From assembly GCF_017377795.1 (NCBI RefSeq), contig NZ_JAFRDR010000002.1, positions 496,001-560,000 of the forward strand: 64,000 nucleotides of DNA, read 5' to 3'. A program made the position numbers and the translations under genes. The notes beneath the pieces were generated by a model. The model ran no database searches and had not been told where the DNA came from. It worked only from the letters and a program-made list of their open reading frames with translations. The stretch's first letter is position 1; the number at the start of each line of letters is the position of its first letter. This document shows, piece after piece, positions 11,148-19,536 of this stretch. The DNA is from Williamsia soli (GTDB lineage: Bacteria > Actinomycetota > Actinomycetes > Mycobacteriales > Mycobacteriaceae).

Positions 11148-11713
11148 CGCTGTACCGCCTTCTTCGCCTGGGCGACACGTTCTCGATACGCCCGCTGCTG
11201 TGCCACTGCCTGCGCCTGGGCCTGGGCCATCCGCTCGGCCACGGGACCCCGCCAGCAATGGCATATCGCCAGTGCCAAGGCGTCGGCGGCATCGGCCGGT
11301 TTGGGTGCCTGCTGCATTCCCAGGATTCGGGTCACCATTGCGGTGACCTGGGCTTTATCGGCCCGACCACTGCCGGTGACCGCTGCTTTCACCTCGCTGG
11401 GGGTGTGAAATCGAACCGGGATGTCGCGTTTGGCGGCTGCCAGCGCGACCACACCGCCGGCCTGCGCGGTGCCCATCGCGGTACTGACCTGGTGTTGGGC
11501 GAAGACCCGTTCGATCGCCACCACGTCAGGACTGTGGACCGCGATCCAGTGCTCGGCGGCGTTGTAGATCGCGAGCAACCGGTTCTCGAGGGCCATCTCC
11601 GGCGGCGTCCGCACGACGTCGACGTCCAGCGCGGTGACCGCGCGGCCCGCACCCGATTCGATTAGCGCGATGCCGCATCTCGTCAGCCCTGGGTCCACAC
11701 CCATCACCCGCAT
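11144..11713 (-). CDS. ruvC: Crossover junction endodeoxyribonuclease RuvC
   Basis: A 189-residue resolvase that cuts Holliday junctions symmetrically. Its four acidic catalytic residues are visible: Asp7 (VDPGLTRCG), Glu68 (VAIERVF), Asp141 and Asp144 (PADAADALA). The basic, Gln/Ala-rich C-terminal tail is about 25 residues longer than in E. coli. First gene of a ruvC-ruvA-ruvB operon joined by two GTGA overlaps. Confidence 0.96.
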   Translation of the reverse strand: MRVMGVDPGLTRCGIALIESGAGRAVTALDVDVVRTPPEMALENRLLAIYNAAEHWIAVHSPDVVAIERVFAQHQVSTAMGTAQAGGVVALAAAKRDIPVRFHTPSEVKAAVTGSGRADKAQVTAMVTRILGMQQAPKPADAADALALAICHCWRGPVAERMAQAQAQAVAQQRAYRERVAQAKKAVQR

Positions 11714-12018
11714 CTACGACTACCTCACCAGACCTCGAGCGAACGCGAACAGTTGTTCGATATCGTAGCTGGACGCCATCACAATCCGGGGTACCAACAC
11801 ACCCGAGTCCCGACCGCGGTCGGAACGACTCGCACTGACACCGCCCGCGTGCGGCCCCGCGTGCTCTGGACGGAGGAGCGAGGGAGCGCAGCGACTGAGT
11901 CGACGAAGGAAGAGCACGCGATGAAGGGCCGCACGCCCCGCGCAGCGAAGCGGAGCGAAAAGACACAGCGGCGACACAAGCGCACACTCCCGGCCCGACC
12001 CGGCCGGGACAGCAGCCC
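11714..12018. other. Intergenic region with purine-rich structured element
   Basis: This 305-base gap between ruvC and the YebC gene holds no convincing gene. Its main content is the hairpin element at 11847-11936, followed by a purine-rich stretch with repeated AGCGAAGCGGAGCG-like words. The short open frames across it have no family resemblance. Confidence 0.6.
11847..11936. repeat. Large hairpin element with AGCGAGGGAGCG-type loop
   Basis: The left arm is GCGTGCGGCCC (11847-11857) plus CGCGTGCTC (11858-11866). The right arm is GAGCACGCG (11912-11920), a 5-base bulge ATGAA, then GGGCCGCACGC (11926-11936). That gives 20 paired bases. The 45-base loop is purine-rich (GGAGGAGCGAGGGAGCG) and contains CGACTGAGTCG, itself able to pair. 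It resembles dispersed intergenic repeats of actinomycetes, but only one copy is in this window. Confidence 0.6.
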
Positions 12019-12777
12019 CTAGTCGTCCGCCTCCAACTCAGCCAATACCTCATCGCTGATGTCCACATTCGAATAGACGTCTTGCACGTCGTCGGAGTCC
12101 TCGAGCGCGTCGATCAGGCGGAACACCTTACGGGCACCGTCGGCGTCGACCGGCACCTCGACCGACGCCCGAAAGCTCGCCTCAGCAGACTCGTAATCGA
12201 TACCGGCCTCCTGAAGGGCGGACCGGACGGCGACGAGATCGGTTGGCTCGCTGACGATCTCGAAGGTGTCGCCGAGGTCAGTGATCTCCTCTGCTCCTGC
12301 CTCGAGCACGGCCATCAGCACGTCGTCCTCGGTCTGGCCTGCTTTTTCGAGAGTCACCACACCCTTGCGGTGAAACAGGTACGAGACCGAACCGGGGTCT
12401 GCCATGTTGCCCCCGTTGCGGCTCATCGCAGTGCGCACCTCGGTGGCAGCGCGGTTCCTGTTGTCGGTGAGACACTCGATGAGGATCGCGACGCCATTGG
12501 GGCCGTAGCCCTCGTACGTGATGTTCTGCCAGTCGGCGCCACCGGCCTCTTCGCCGCCGCCGCGCTTGCGGGCCCGCTCGATGTTGTCGTTCGGGACCGA
12601 CGACTTCTTGGCCTTCTGGATGGCGTCGAACAACGTCGGGTTGCCACTCGGGTCACCGCCGCCGGTACGCGCTGCAACCTCGATGTTCTTCACGAGCTTG
12701 GCAAACATCTTGCCGCGCTTGGCATCAACCACCGCCTTCTTGTGTTTGGTGGTGGCCCATTTGGAGTGGCCGCTCAT
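12019..12777 (-). CDS. yebC: YebC/PmpR family regulator (TACO1 family)
   Basis: A 252-residue cytoplasmic protein of the YebC/TACO1 family. It opens with the hallmark [20 protein letters not shown] and has the central block [11 protein letters not shown] and the acidic C-terminus typical of the family. Members have been described as DNA-binding regulators and as translation factors that relieve ribosome stalling, so the exact role is open. Corresponds to M. tuberculosis Rv2603c by context, lying between pdxT and ruvC. Confidence 0.92.
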   Translation of the reverse strand: MSGHSKWATTKHKKAVVDAKRGKMFAKLVKNIEVAARTGGGDPSGNPTLFDAIQKAKKSSVPNDNIERARKRGGGEEAGGADWQNITYEGYGPNGVAILIECLTDNRNRAATEVRTAMSRNGGNMADPGSVSYLFHRKGVVTLEKAGQTEDDVLMAVLEAGAEEITDLGDTFEIVSEPTDLVAVRSALQEAGIDYESAEASFRASVEVPVDADGARKVFRLIDALEDSDDVQDVYSNVDISDEVLAELEADD

Positions 12778-12903
12778 TGGCGCAAGCCCCTTTCATGATG
12801 CCCGGCGTAGGCATGCGGTCGGTTCGTGGTCGGTGGCGGGTCTTTGAACTGCGGACCGATCCTACTCCCGCGCCGCGGTGCCCAGATGCAGGCTCGGCGG
12901 GTT

Positions 12904-13512
12904 TCAGCGTGCCGAGCGCGCCATCTCGACGAAATACTCGTGGACGCGACGATCCCCGGTGACCTCGGGATGAAAGGACGTGGCCAGGACGACACCTTGG
13001 CGAACCGCGACGATCCGGCCCTCCGCGGGCCCTTCTGGCACCACCCCCAGGACCTCCACGGCCTCCCCTGTCGACTCGACCCATGGCGCTCTGATGAAGA
13101 CGGCACGCATCGGGCCCCCGGCGAAGCCGTCGAGTTCCAGATCTGTCTCGAATGAAGCGACCTGCCGACCGAAAGCGTTGCGCCGCACCGTGATGTCCAG
13201 GGCGTCCAGGTGACGGGCATCCGGCCTGGTGTCGAGGATGTCGGTCGCCAGCATGATCATCCCGGCACACGATCCGTATGCGGGCAGGCCACCGGCGAGG
13301 GCTGATCGCAAAGGCTCCAGGAGATCGAGCAGGACGAGCAACCGGCTCATCGTCGTCGACTCTCCGCCCGGAATGATGATCCCGTCGATCGATGCGAGTT
13401 CTGCCGGTCTGCGCACAGAGACAGACTCCACCCCGATGGCGGAGAGGGCGGCGTGGTGTTCGCGGACGTCTCCTTGCAGCGCGAGGACACCGATCCGCAG
13501 CGTGGCGCTCAA
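12904..13512 (-). CDS. pdxT: Pyridoxal 5'-phosphate synthase glutaminase subunit PdxT
   Basis: Releases ammonia from glutamine and passes it to PdxS for vitamin B6 synthesis. The class I amidotransferase triad is present: Cys82 in [11 protein letters not shown], and His and Glu in [15 protein letters not shown] is the conserved substrate loop. The product is 202 residues from TTG 13512, which overlaps the tesB stop as TTGA; no ATG or GTG lies near the conserved [10 protein letters not shown] start. Its partner pdxS is 4.4 kb away, separated by tesB and a signalling block. Confidence 0.94.
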   Translation of the reverse strand: MSATLRIGVLALQGDVREHHAALSAIGVESVSVRRPAELASIDGIIIPGGESTTMSRLLVLLDLLEPLRSALAGGLPAYGSCAGMIMLATDILDTRPDARHLDALDITVRRNAFGRQVASFETDLELDGFAGGPMRAVFIRAPWVESTGEAVEVLGVVPEGPAEGRIVAVRQGVVLATSFHPEVTGDRRVHEYFVEMARSAR

Positions 13513-14366
13513 TTCTCCCGCTTGGCGTGCTGGTCCTTGGGGACCTCGCGTCCGGTGCGGGTCAGCCCCTCCTGGGTCACCGCTGCCACCATCACCCCGC
13601 GGTGGTCGTAGATCCTGCCCTGGGTCAGTGCGCGACCGCCACCGGCCGATGGCGACGTCTGGTCGTAGAGGAGCCATTCGTCGGCCCGGAACGGGCGCAT
13701 GAACCACATCGCGTGATCGAGCGACGCGAACTGCGCGTCCTCATCGGGGTGTGCGACCTTGGCCGAACCGAGCAGAGTCATATCGCTCATGTACGCGAGC
13801 GTGCAGACATGAAAGACCTGGTCGTCGGGCAGCCGGTTGCGGTATCGGAACCAGACCTGCTGCTGGGAAGCCAGATCCCGGCTCCCGATCAGCTGGTCAC
13901 GTGGCACGATTCGGACGTCGAAATTCTCCCACTCGCGATACGGGGCCGTGAGATCCACGTCCTCGGAATCGAGGATGTCGGGCAGGTCTTCGGGGCGGGG
14001 TACCCGAGGCATGCTGTCCTGATGTTCGTACCCCTGATCCTCGACATGGAACGAGGCCGACATCGTGAAGATCGCCAGTCCGTCCTGGATCGCGGTGACA
14101 CGACGCGTGCAGAACGAACGGCCGTCGCGTACCCGATCGACGAGGTAGACCGTCGGCTCTTTCGGGTTGCCCCCACGCAGAAAGTATCCGTGCAGCGAGT
14201 GCACCCGAAACCTGTCCTCGACGGTGCGGGTCGCCGATACCAGCGACTGCCCGGCAACCTGACCGCCGAACGTCCGCTGCAGAAAACTAGGATGTACGCG
14301 TCCTCGATAGATGTCCTTCTCGATCGCCTCGAGTTCCAGGATCTCCTCGATCATCGCCATGGCCAT
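13509..14366 (-). CDS. tesB: Acyl-CoA thioesterase II
   Basis: A 285-residue double-hotdog thioesterase hydrolysing acyl-CoA to free fatty acid and CoA. Family blocks include [29 protein letters not shown] and, in the second hotdog, [19 protein letters not shown]. Start ATG 14366 is preceded by GGAAAGGGG about five bases upstream; a slightly longer start at 14384 lacks such a site. The stop overlaps the pdxT start, so pdxT is translationally coupled to it, as at M. tuberculosis Rv2605c-Rv2604c. Confidence 0.92.
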   Translation of the reverse strand: MAMAMIEEILELEAIEKDIYRGRVHPSFLQRTFGGQVAGQSLVSATRTVEDRFRVHSLHGYFLRGGNPKEPTVYLVDRVRDGRSFCTRRVTAIQDGLAIFTMSASFHVEDQGYEHQDSMPRVPRPEDLPDILDSEDVDLTAPYREWENFDVRIVPRDQLIGSRDLASQQQVWFRYRNRLPDDQVFHVCTLAYMSDMTLLGSAKVAHPDEDAQFASLDHAMWFMRPFRADEWLLYDQTSPSAGGGRALTQGRIYDHRGVMVAAVTQEGLTRTGREVPKDQHAKREN

Positions 14367-14438
14367 GTGACCCCTTTCCGACAACGATTATTGCCCACCG
14401 TCGTCAGTGATCCCCACCACGCACCATGGCGCCTGCGC

Positions 14439-14918
14439 TCACAGGTCGTCGATATGCACGATCCCGTCCTGGATGGCGCGCGCAACCAGCGCGGCCTTGG
14501 TGGGTGCGCCGCGACCGACCTCGTTGTACTTCACCCGGATTCGGGCGAGATGCGTGTTCACGGTCCCCAGCGAGATGAACAGGGACTCGGCCACCGCGGA
14601 CTTCGAATCCAGGTTCAGCCACGCCCGTAGTACCTCGATCTCCCGCTGCGACAGCTTCGGTTTCGGATAAGCCACCGGTGCCGGCTCGGAAGCGATGGGG
14701 GCGTGCATCGCCCGCGACTGGTGACCGCTCGAGGTGGGGGCGCCCGGAGTGGTGCAGGTGGTGCCTGCTGCGGCGTGGCCCGGTCGGCCCGGCAGTGGCA
14801 TCGTGCGCTGGGCCAGCCGGGCAAGAGCCTCTTCTCGCGTCAGCCTGGCCGGGGTCGCCGGCCGGTATCCGACCCGAGTGCGAGCCGGCGCGCCAAAGGT
14901 GTTGTGCAATACGGTCAT
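14439..14918 (-). CDS. LuxR-type helix-turn-helix regulator
   Basis: A 159-residue protein. The first 85 residues are Ala/Pro/Thr-rich and probably disordered. Residues about 88-150 form a LuxR/GerE-type DNA-binding domain (LSQREIEVLRAWL, SLGTVNTHLARIRVKY). There is no receiver or ligand-binding domain, so it is not a classical response regulator. Start ATG 14918 has AGGAG eight bases upstream. The 205-base gap to the FHA gene contains ATGGGG/CCCCAT (15008-15030), a possible operator. It probably acts with the adjacent FHA/PP2C genes, an inference from position only. Confidence 0.82.
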   Translation of the reverse strand: MTVLHNTFGAPARTRVGYRPATPARLTREEALARLAQRTMPLPGRPGHAAAGTTCTTPGAPTSSGHQSRAMHAPIASEPAPVAYPKPKLSQREIEVLRAWLNLDSKSAVAESLFISLGTVNTHLARIRVKYNEVGRGAPTKAALVARAIQDGIVHIDDL

Positions 14919-15123
14919 CGAGTTTCTCCTGTAGGTGTTGGCCGGCTAGCTCCGCCGCGCTGTTCTGGACGTGACACAAACACTAAGACGACCTCCCAGC
15001 TGTGTCGATGGGGAGAACTACCCACCCCATATCCGCAGGTTAGAGTGCATTTTGCGCGACCAGAACACATTCGACTGCCCGAAGGTGCAGACGTTGGGGC
15101 ACAGCAGTGCACACAGGGGCGGC

Positions 15124-15900
15124 TCAGACGCCGTTAATCTTCGCCTCGGCGTCGATCAGAGGGAGATCTGAGCGTGTCACCAGCCGCGACGCGACCGCGT
15201 ACTCGACGAGCTTCACCCGTCGATTGCTCGCCAACCGGCCCGAGCCACCACGCATCCCGGAGACGCCTATCTGATCGAACTTGTCGCAGACATTGTCGAG
15301 CTTTCGATTGAACTTCGTGATGGACCATCCCAGGCGCCTGGCGGCTTGCGCCGACGACGGGATCGAGCTCGCGCCTGTGCCATTGCGGCGCAGCACTTCC
15401 TCGGCCAACACCACGATGAGCAGCTTCTGACTCTCGGTCAGCGAGACCACACCGATCGTGGTCTCCCCACTCAGCGTCGGCTCCACGGATGGCTCGACGG
15501 TGACCAAAGGCGTTGTGCCCGAGTGAATATCGAGCTCATAGGTAGTCGGACCAGCTGAAAAGACCACGGCTGTCACGCCGGAAACCAGCGGCACCCGGGC
15601 GCCCGGCGCAAGAGTTGCCTGAAATCCTGCGTCTCCGGCAACCACGCCGGCCGACAGGTGCGAACCGACATTCGACAGCCACCACAAGCCCTCATCGTGA
15701 TGGAGCATGAGGAATTTACGATGCAGGTACGGATTGTCGTCGACGTCGAGATCTGCCTCGCGGCCGATGTGGAACGGCTCATCAGGGCTGACCGTGAACC
15801 TCTCGCCGCAATAGTCGACAAACGTCTCGGGGATCGAACGCTCTGCCTGCTGCGCGAGCATCGATGACTCGTCCGGTGAATCCGCTGCGGTCATGGGCAT
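15124..15900 (-). CDS. FHA-like domain protein with C-terminal winged helix
   Basis: A 258-residue soluble protein. Residues about 30-125 resemble an FHA domain (PFHIGREADLDVDD, WWLSNVGSH), although the usual Ser-Arg-x-His segment reads LHRKF, so phosphothreonine binding may be altered. Residues about 150-235 look like a winged helix-turn-helix (SSAQAARRLGWSITKFNRKL) and would link phospho-signal reading to DNA. ATG 15900 begins one base after the PP2C stop; ATG 15894 has a better-spaced GGTGAG and is a possible start. Confidence 0.75.
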   Translation of the reverse strand: MPMTAADSPDESSMLAQQAERSIPETFVDYCGERFTVSPDEPFHIGREADLDVDDNPYLHRKFLMLHHDEGLWWLSNVGSHLSAGVVAGDAGFQATLAPGARVPLVSGVTAVVFSAGPTTYELDIHSGTTPLVTVEPSVEPTLSGETTIGVVSLTESQKLLIVVLAEEVLRRNGTGASSIPSSAQAARRLGWSITKFNRKLDNVCDKFDQIGVSGMRGGSGRLASNRRVKLVEYAVASRLVTRSDLPLIDAEAKINGV

Positions 15901-15901
15901 C

Positions 15902-16717
15902 TCACCGGTCAGCGGACTCCACGCTCTTCGGAACAGCTGTCGCGTCGGCGATCGCCACCGTGATGTTGTCCCGTCCGCCCGCTTCCAACGCTGCCGCCAC
16001 CAACGCCTGTGCGGCCTGGACAGGGTCGGTCATGTCGGCGAGGATCGCCAAGATCGAATCGTCGGTCAGCTCGCCGGTCAGCCCGTCGGAACACACCATG
16101 ATCCGGTCACCCACCTCCACCGGGAACGTGAAGAAATCGGCTTCCTGCTCCATACCCGCACCCAGCGCTCTGGTGATCACGTTCCGTCGCGGGTCGACCC
16201 GGGCCTGTGCCGCGGTCAAGAACCCCGCGTCCACGAGTTCCTGCACTTGCGAATGATCGACCGTCACCTGCTCGAGTCGGCCGTGCGTCATCCGATATGT
16301 CCGAGAATCCCCGATGTTGAGGACCAGCCAGTGCGGGACGCCGTCGTTGTCGACCAACATCGCCCCGGTGATCGTCGTACCCGCCCGCCGACCCGAGTCC
16401 GCGGTGTCGATGTCTTCGATCTTCCGTTGGGCCTCGCTCAGCAGGTCCATCACCGAATCCCGAGTGCGGTTGATTCCGGTGATCGCGGTGTCCGACAACG
16501 CTGACAGCGCCGCCTCACTGGCGAGTTCGCCGCAATCGTGGCCACCCATACCGTCTGCGACGAGGACCATGCCGGGCCCCACAAGTGCCGCGTCCTCGTT
16601 GGTCTCCCGAAGCAGACCGACATCGCTGACCACTGCCCAGCTGATCTCGACCTGACCGAACTCGCCTATCCCACTGCGCGTCTCATCACGGACTGTCCCA
16701 GTCGTCTCCATACTCAT
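15902..16717 (-). CDS. PP2C-family Ser/Thr phosphatase
   Basis: A 271-residue metal-dependent protein phosphatase of the bacterial PstP/PrpC type, without a membrane anchor. Metal-binding and core motifs are intact: ETNEDAALV, VADGMGGHDCGE (DGMGG at 55-59), NIGDSRTYR, CSDGLTGELTDD and GGRDNITVAI. It should remove phosphate from Ser or Thr, perhaps on targets read by the flanking FHA proteins. No Ser/Thr kinase gene is in the window. The start ATG overlaps the stop of the repeat-encoded reading frame as ATGA, and its GGAG lies in the last repeat unit. Confidence 0.92.
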   Translation of the reverse strand: MSMETTGTVRDETRSGIGEFGQVEISWAVVSDVGLLRETNEDAALVGPGMVLVADGMGGHDCGELASEAALSALSDTAITGINRTRDSVMDLLSEAQRKIEDIDTADSGRRAGTTITGAMLVDNDGVPHWLVLNIGDSRTYRMTHGRLEQVTVDHSQVQELVDAGFLTAAQARVDPRRNVITRALGAGMEQEADFFTFPVEVGDRIMVCSDGLTGELTDDSILAILADMTDPVQAAQALVAAALEAGGRDNITVAIADATAVPKSVESADR

Positions 16718-16899
16718 GGTCGAGCTCCGCCTCCGGCTCCGTCTCCAGTCCTCATGGCCCGAGCTCCGCCTCCGGCTCCGTCTCCAGTCCTCATGGGTCG
16801 AGCTCCGCCTCCGGCTCCGTCTCCAGTCCTCATGGGTCGAGCTCCGCCTCCGGCTCCGTCTCCAGTCCTCATGGCCCGAGCTCCGCCTCCGATAGTCAT
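16714..16899 (-). CDS. Possible repeat-encoded peptide, 61 residues
   Basis: The 39-bp tandem repeat is open in one minus-strand frame from ATG 16899 to a stop at 16714. It encodes repeats of MRTGDGAGGGARP, low in complexity and rich in Gly and Arg. Its ATG overlaps the upstream RDD-FHA stop as ATGA, and its stop overlaps the PP2C ATG as ATGA. This exact fit suggests ribosomes can pass from one gene to the next through it. Whether the peptide has a job, or only keeps coupling across the repeat, is unknown. Confidence 0.4.
   Translation of the reverse strand: MTIGGGARAMRTGDGAGGGARPMRTGDGAGGGARPMRTGDGAGGGARAMRTGDGAGGGARP
16715..16896. repeat. 39-bp tandem repeat, about 4.7 units
   Basis: CAT triplets (ATG on the minus strand) recur at 16715, 16753, 16792, 16831 and 16870; the unit is 39 bp, the PP2C-proximal one 38 bp, and the distal one a 27-bp partial. 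Read on the minus strand, each unit has GGAGGCGGAGCTCG followed by CCATGAG, a ribosome-binding site and ATG at good spacing. The PP2C start region (ATGAGTATGGAGACG) resembles the repeat (ATGAGGACTGGAGACG), so the array looks like amplification of that initiation region. Confidence 0.9.
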
Positions 16900-17897
16900 C
16901 CGGCTACCTCGAAACTGCGGCGACCGAAATGCACCACCGTGCCCGGACCCACCTCGTAGGGGTGTCCGGGACGCATCGTGGTGACCGATTCACCGTTGTC
17001 GAGGACGGATCCGACCTCTGGACCCGTACTGATCATCCACAATTTGCCGTCCGAGACACTGAATTGAATATGCGTGTCGCCTGCAAGCGAAGATTCTGCG
17101 GACACCGCGACCACTTCGGCACGGCCCCCAGACCACGCGACCGCCGGTACCCCGAGAAATCCCGATCCAGTCAGATCGGTGAAACTGCCGTCGTCCATCC
17201 GCAACCGGAGCGGGCGATGGCCCGACTGCAAGGGCAACGTACGTGCGGACTGCCGAGGATCGATGAGATCTGTCGGGATTTCGCCGGGGTCGCCACCACC
17301 CGAAAAACGCGGAGGCACCGCAACGACCTCATAACCCGCAGTACCGAGACCGCTGGTCGTCGTCGTGCCGGAGATCTTCTCGTGCCAGCCGCGCCGTGGG
17401 CGACCACGGTCGGCGAGGACAGACCACGCACCCGCGAACAGCAGCACATTGCTCACATGCAATGCGGTGGTACGCAACAGCTGCCGCCAGAATCCGCCGG
17501 GGCGACCGGATACTCGGCGCCTGACGGTGGTCCTGCTCAGTACCTGACCGGGAGTCCGCCGGCCGGCGGCACGGAGCAACGCGCTCCCCGTCACAGCGAG
17601 CAGCGGCACCCCGACAGCCACACCGAGTCCGAGGGCCAGCTCGGTCCACAACAGGACAGCCACAGAACCGATCACCAGCGCGGTATCGATCAGGTAGGCC
17701 GTCGTCCTGGCTCCCAACGAAGCCGGGATCCGGTTGGCCTCGAGAAACTCTCGCGGAGACTCTGGGACCCCAGCACCGGGGCTGACGAACATCTGCTGCC
17801 CACATGCGGGGCACCGCGCGAGCGCAGAAGGAATCTGCGTCCCACAACGGCCGCAGCCGAGTGGGATCGCCTCGAAATCAGCGGACGCGCTCGTCAT
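16896..17897 (-). CDS. Zinc-ribbon, RDD and FHA-like domain membrane protein
   Basis: A 333-residue protein in three parts. Residues 15-32 form a zinc ribbon (CGRC and CPAC, cysteines 15, 18, 29, 32). Residues about 60-180 form an RDD-family membrane domain (RIPASLGARTTAYLIDTALV and two or three hydrophobic helices). Residues about 225-333 form a cytoplasmic FHA-like module (THIQFSVSDGKLWMI, GSVLDNGESV). It is the first gene of the signalling block and is coupled by ATGA to the repeat and then PP2C. It may recruit phosphorylated partners to the membrane; that is inference. Confidence 0.8.
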   Translation of the reverse strand: MTSASADFEAIPLGCGRCGTQIPSALARCPACGQQMFVSPGAGVPESPREFLEANRIPASLGARTTAYLIDTALVIGSVAVLLWTELALGLGVAVGVPLLAVTGSALLRAAGRRTPGQVLSRTTVRRRVSGRPGGFWRQLLRTTALHVSNVLLFAGAWSVLADRGRPRRGWHEKISGTTTTSGLGTAGYEVVAVPPRFSGGGDPGEIPTDLIDPRQSARTLPLQSGHRPLRLRMDDGSFTDLTGSGFLGVPAVAWSGGRAEVVAVSAESSLAGDTHIQFSVSDGKLWMISTGPEVGSVLDNGESVTTMRPGHPYEVGPGTVVHFGRRSFEVAG

Positions 17898-17929
17898 CGA
17901 ATTCTTCGGACCCCCGCATCCGTGTCAGA

Positions 17930-18856
17930 TCACCAGCCGCGTTCGGCGAGCCGGTGCGGTTGTGGGATGTCGTCGACATTGATGCCGACCATGGCCTCAC
18001 CGAGCCCGCGCGAGACCTTGGCCAGCACATCGGGGTCGTCGTAGAACGTGGTCGCCTGCACGATCGCAACCGCCCGTTCGGCAGGATTACCGGACTTGAA
18101 AATCCCGGACCCGACGAACACACCCTCAGCACCGAGCTGCATCATCATCGCCGCGTCTGCCGGGGTCGCGATACCGCCCGCAGTGAACAAAGTCACTGGC
18201 AGCTTGCCGCTCTCGGCAACCTCCACCACCAGCTCATACGGCGCCTGCAATTCCTTCGCCGCGACGAACAGCTCGTCCTTCGGCAACGACGTCAACCGAC
18301 GGATCTCATCGCGGATCTTGCGCATATGGGTCGTCGCGTTCGACACATCACCGGTACCGGCCTCACCCTTCGAGCGAATCATGCCCGCACCCTCGGTCAA
18401 ACGACGCAACGCCTCACCGAGATTGGTCGCACCACACACAAAAGGAACGGTGAACTGCCACTTGTCGATGTGATTGGCATAATCGGCCGGCGTCAACACC
18501 TCGGACTCGTCGATATAATCCACACCCAAGCTCTGCAGGATCTGCGCCTCGACGAAATGCCCGATCCTCGCCTTGGCCATCACCGGAATCGACACCGCAG
18601 AAATGATCGAATCGATCATGTCCGGATCACTCATCCGCGACACCCCGCCCTGGGCACGAATGTCAGCCGGAACACGCTCGAGAGCCATGACAGCCACAGC
18701 GCCCGCATCCTCGGCGATCTTCGCCTGCTCCGCGGTGACGACGTCCATGATCACGCCACCCTTGAGCATCTCGGCCATCCCGCGCTTGACACGCGCGGTT
18801 CCGGTGCCGGACGTCTCCGGCTTCACCGATGAACCAAGGTCTGGGGCACTGCTCAC
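17930..18856 (-). CDS. pdxS: Pyridoxal 5'-phosphate synthase subunit PdxS
   Basis: A 308-residue (beta/alpha)8 barrel enzyme that makes PLP from ribose 5-phosphate, glyceraldehyde 3-phosphate and ammonia supplied by PdxT. Hallmarks are [18 protein letters not shown] (catalytic lysine), [13 protein letters not shown] and [20 protein letters not shown] 18856 is chosen because TAGGAG sits eight bases upstream and the length then matches the family; the frame is open further upstream. In mycobacteria pdxS directly adjoins tesB; here a signalling block intervenes. Confidence 0.97.
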   Translation of the reverse strand: MSSAPDLGSSVKPETSGTGTARVKRGMAEMLKGGVIMDVVTAEQAKIAEDAGAVAVMALERVPADIRAQGGVSRMSDPDMIDSIISAVSIPVMAKARIGHFVEAQILQSLGVDYIDESEVLTPADYANHIDKWQFTVPFVCGATNLGEALRRLTEGAGMIRSKGEAGTGDVSNATTHMRKIRDEIRRLTSLPKDELFVAAKELQAPYELVVEVAESGKLPVTLFTAGGIATPADAAMMMQLGAEGVFVGSGIFKSGNPAERAVAIVQATTFYDDPDVLAKVSRGLGEAMVGINVDDIPQPHRLAERGW

Positions 18857-18967
18857 GTCTACTGCTCCTACAAGTCGAGTCGATTGCTGAGCTTCCAGTC
18901 TAGGCTTTCTGCGAGGGTCCTGTCGCCGCGCGGTCCCGCAGTGCCCGGTGAGGGCTGTCCGCACTGA

Positions 18968-19468
18968 TCAGACGGCCGCTCGCTCCACGATCTCGAAGTA
19001 CAGCGGCGTCGGGGCGGTGCCTCCCAGATGCAGCCAGCGGACGGGCCGTCTGCCTCGCAAGGCGAGGGTGTCCCTCACCGCATCATTGTGAAATCTGCGG
19101 GCGATCATCACCCGCGTCTCGGCATCCGCGAGTTCGGTGACCAACTGCGACCGCAACGAGGTGCTGTCGACCTGAGCCAGCGCAGCGGACACCACATTTT
19201 CTGCGCGTTCACGGTCTGTTCGGGCGGCGCCCTCCGCGCGGTCGGCCGCGAGGATCAGCTCTCGACCCTCACCACCGAGGCCTGCGCCGATCGACCGCGC
19301 CACCACGGCTCGCCGAGCCAGGGCCGCGTCCAGTGCCTGCCAGGCGAGGTCCACCCGGACATGCAGGCGATCGAGCCGGTTGGCGGTCTTGTACGCCCAG
19401 CCCAGGCCGAGCAGGATCACCACCGCGATGATGCCCAGGATGAGGACGGTCAGGGCGGAGACGGTCAT
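18968..19468 (-). CDS. LemA-like single-pass membrane protein
   Basis: A 166-residue protein with one N-terminal membrane helix (ALTVLILGIIAVVILLGLGW) and a helical cytoplasmic or extracytoplasmic part. The segment RLDRLHVRVDLAWQALDAAL resembles LemA-type helices, although the match is partial. ATG 19468 is chosen because AAGGA lies a few bases upstream and the helix then sits at the N-terminus. It lies between pimA and pdxS, the place of M. tuberculosis Rv2609c. Function unknown. Confidence 0.65.
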   Translation of the reverse strand: MTVSALTVLILGIIAVVILLGLGWAYKTANRLDRLHVRVDLAWQALDAALARRAVVARSIGAGLGGEGRELILAADRAEGAARTDRERAENVVSAALAQVDSTSLRSQLVTELADAETRVMIARRFHNDAVRDTLALRGRRPVRWLHLGGTAPTPLYFEIVERAAV

Positions 19469-19536
19469 GAAGTCCTTTCGGGCAGTCACCCTCGCGGCTG
19501 CGGTTGATATCTCGGGCTGTCGCGGGTCGGTCGGGG

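Noticed and set aside
13392-14630. A 412-codon plus-strand open frame opposite tesB and pdxT
   Set aside because: Antisense to well-conserved genes; no domain or start signal.
16715-16896. CRISPR array
   Set aside because: The units are contiguous without variable spacers, and no cas genes are nearby; it is a simple tandem repeat.
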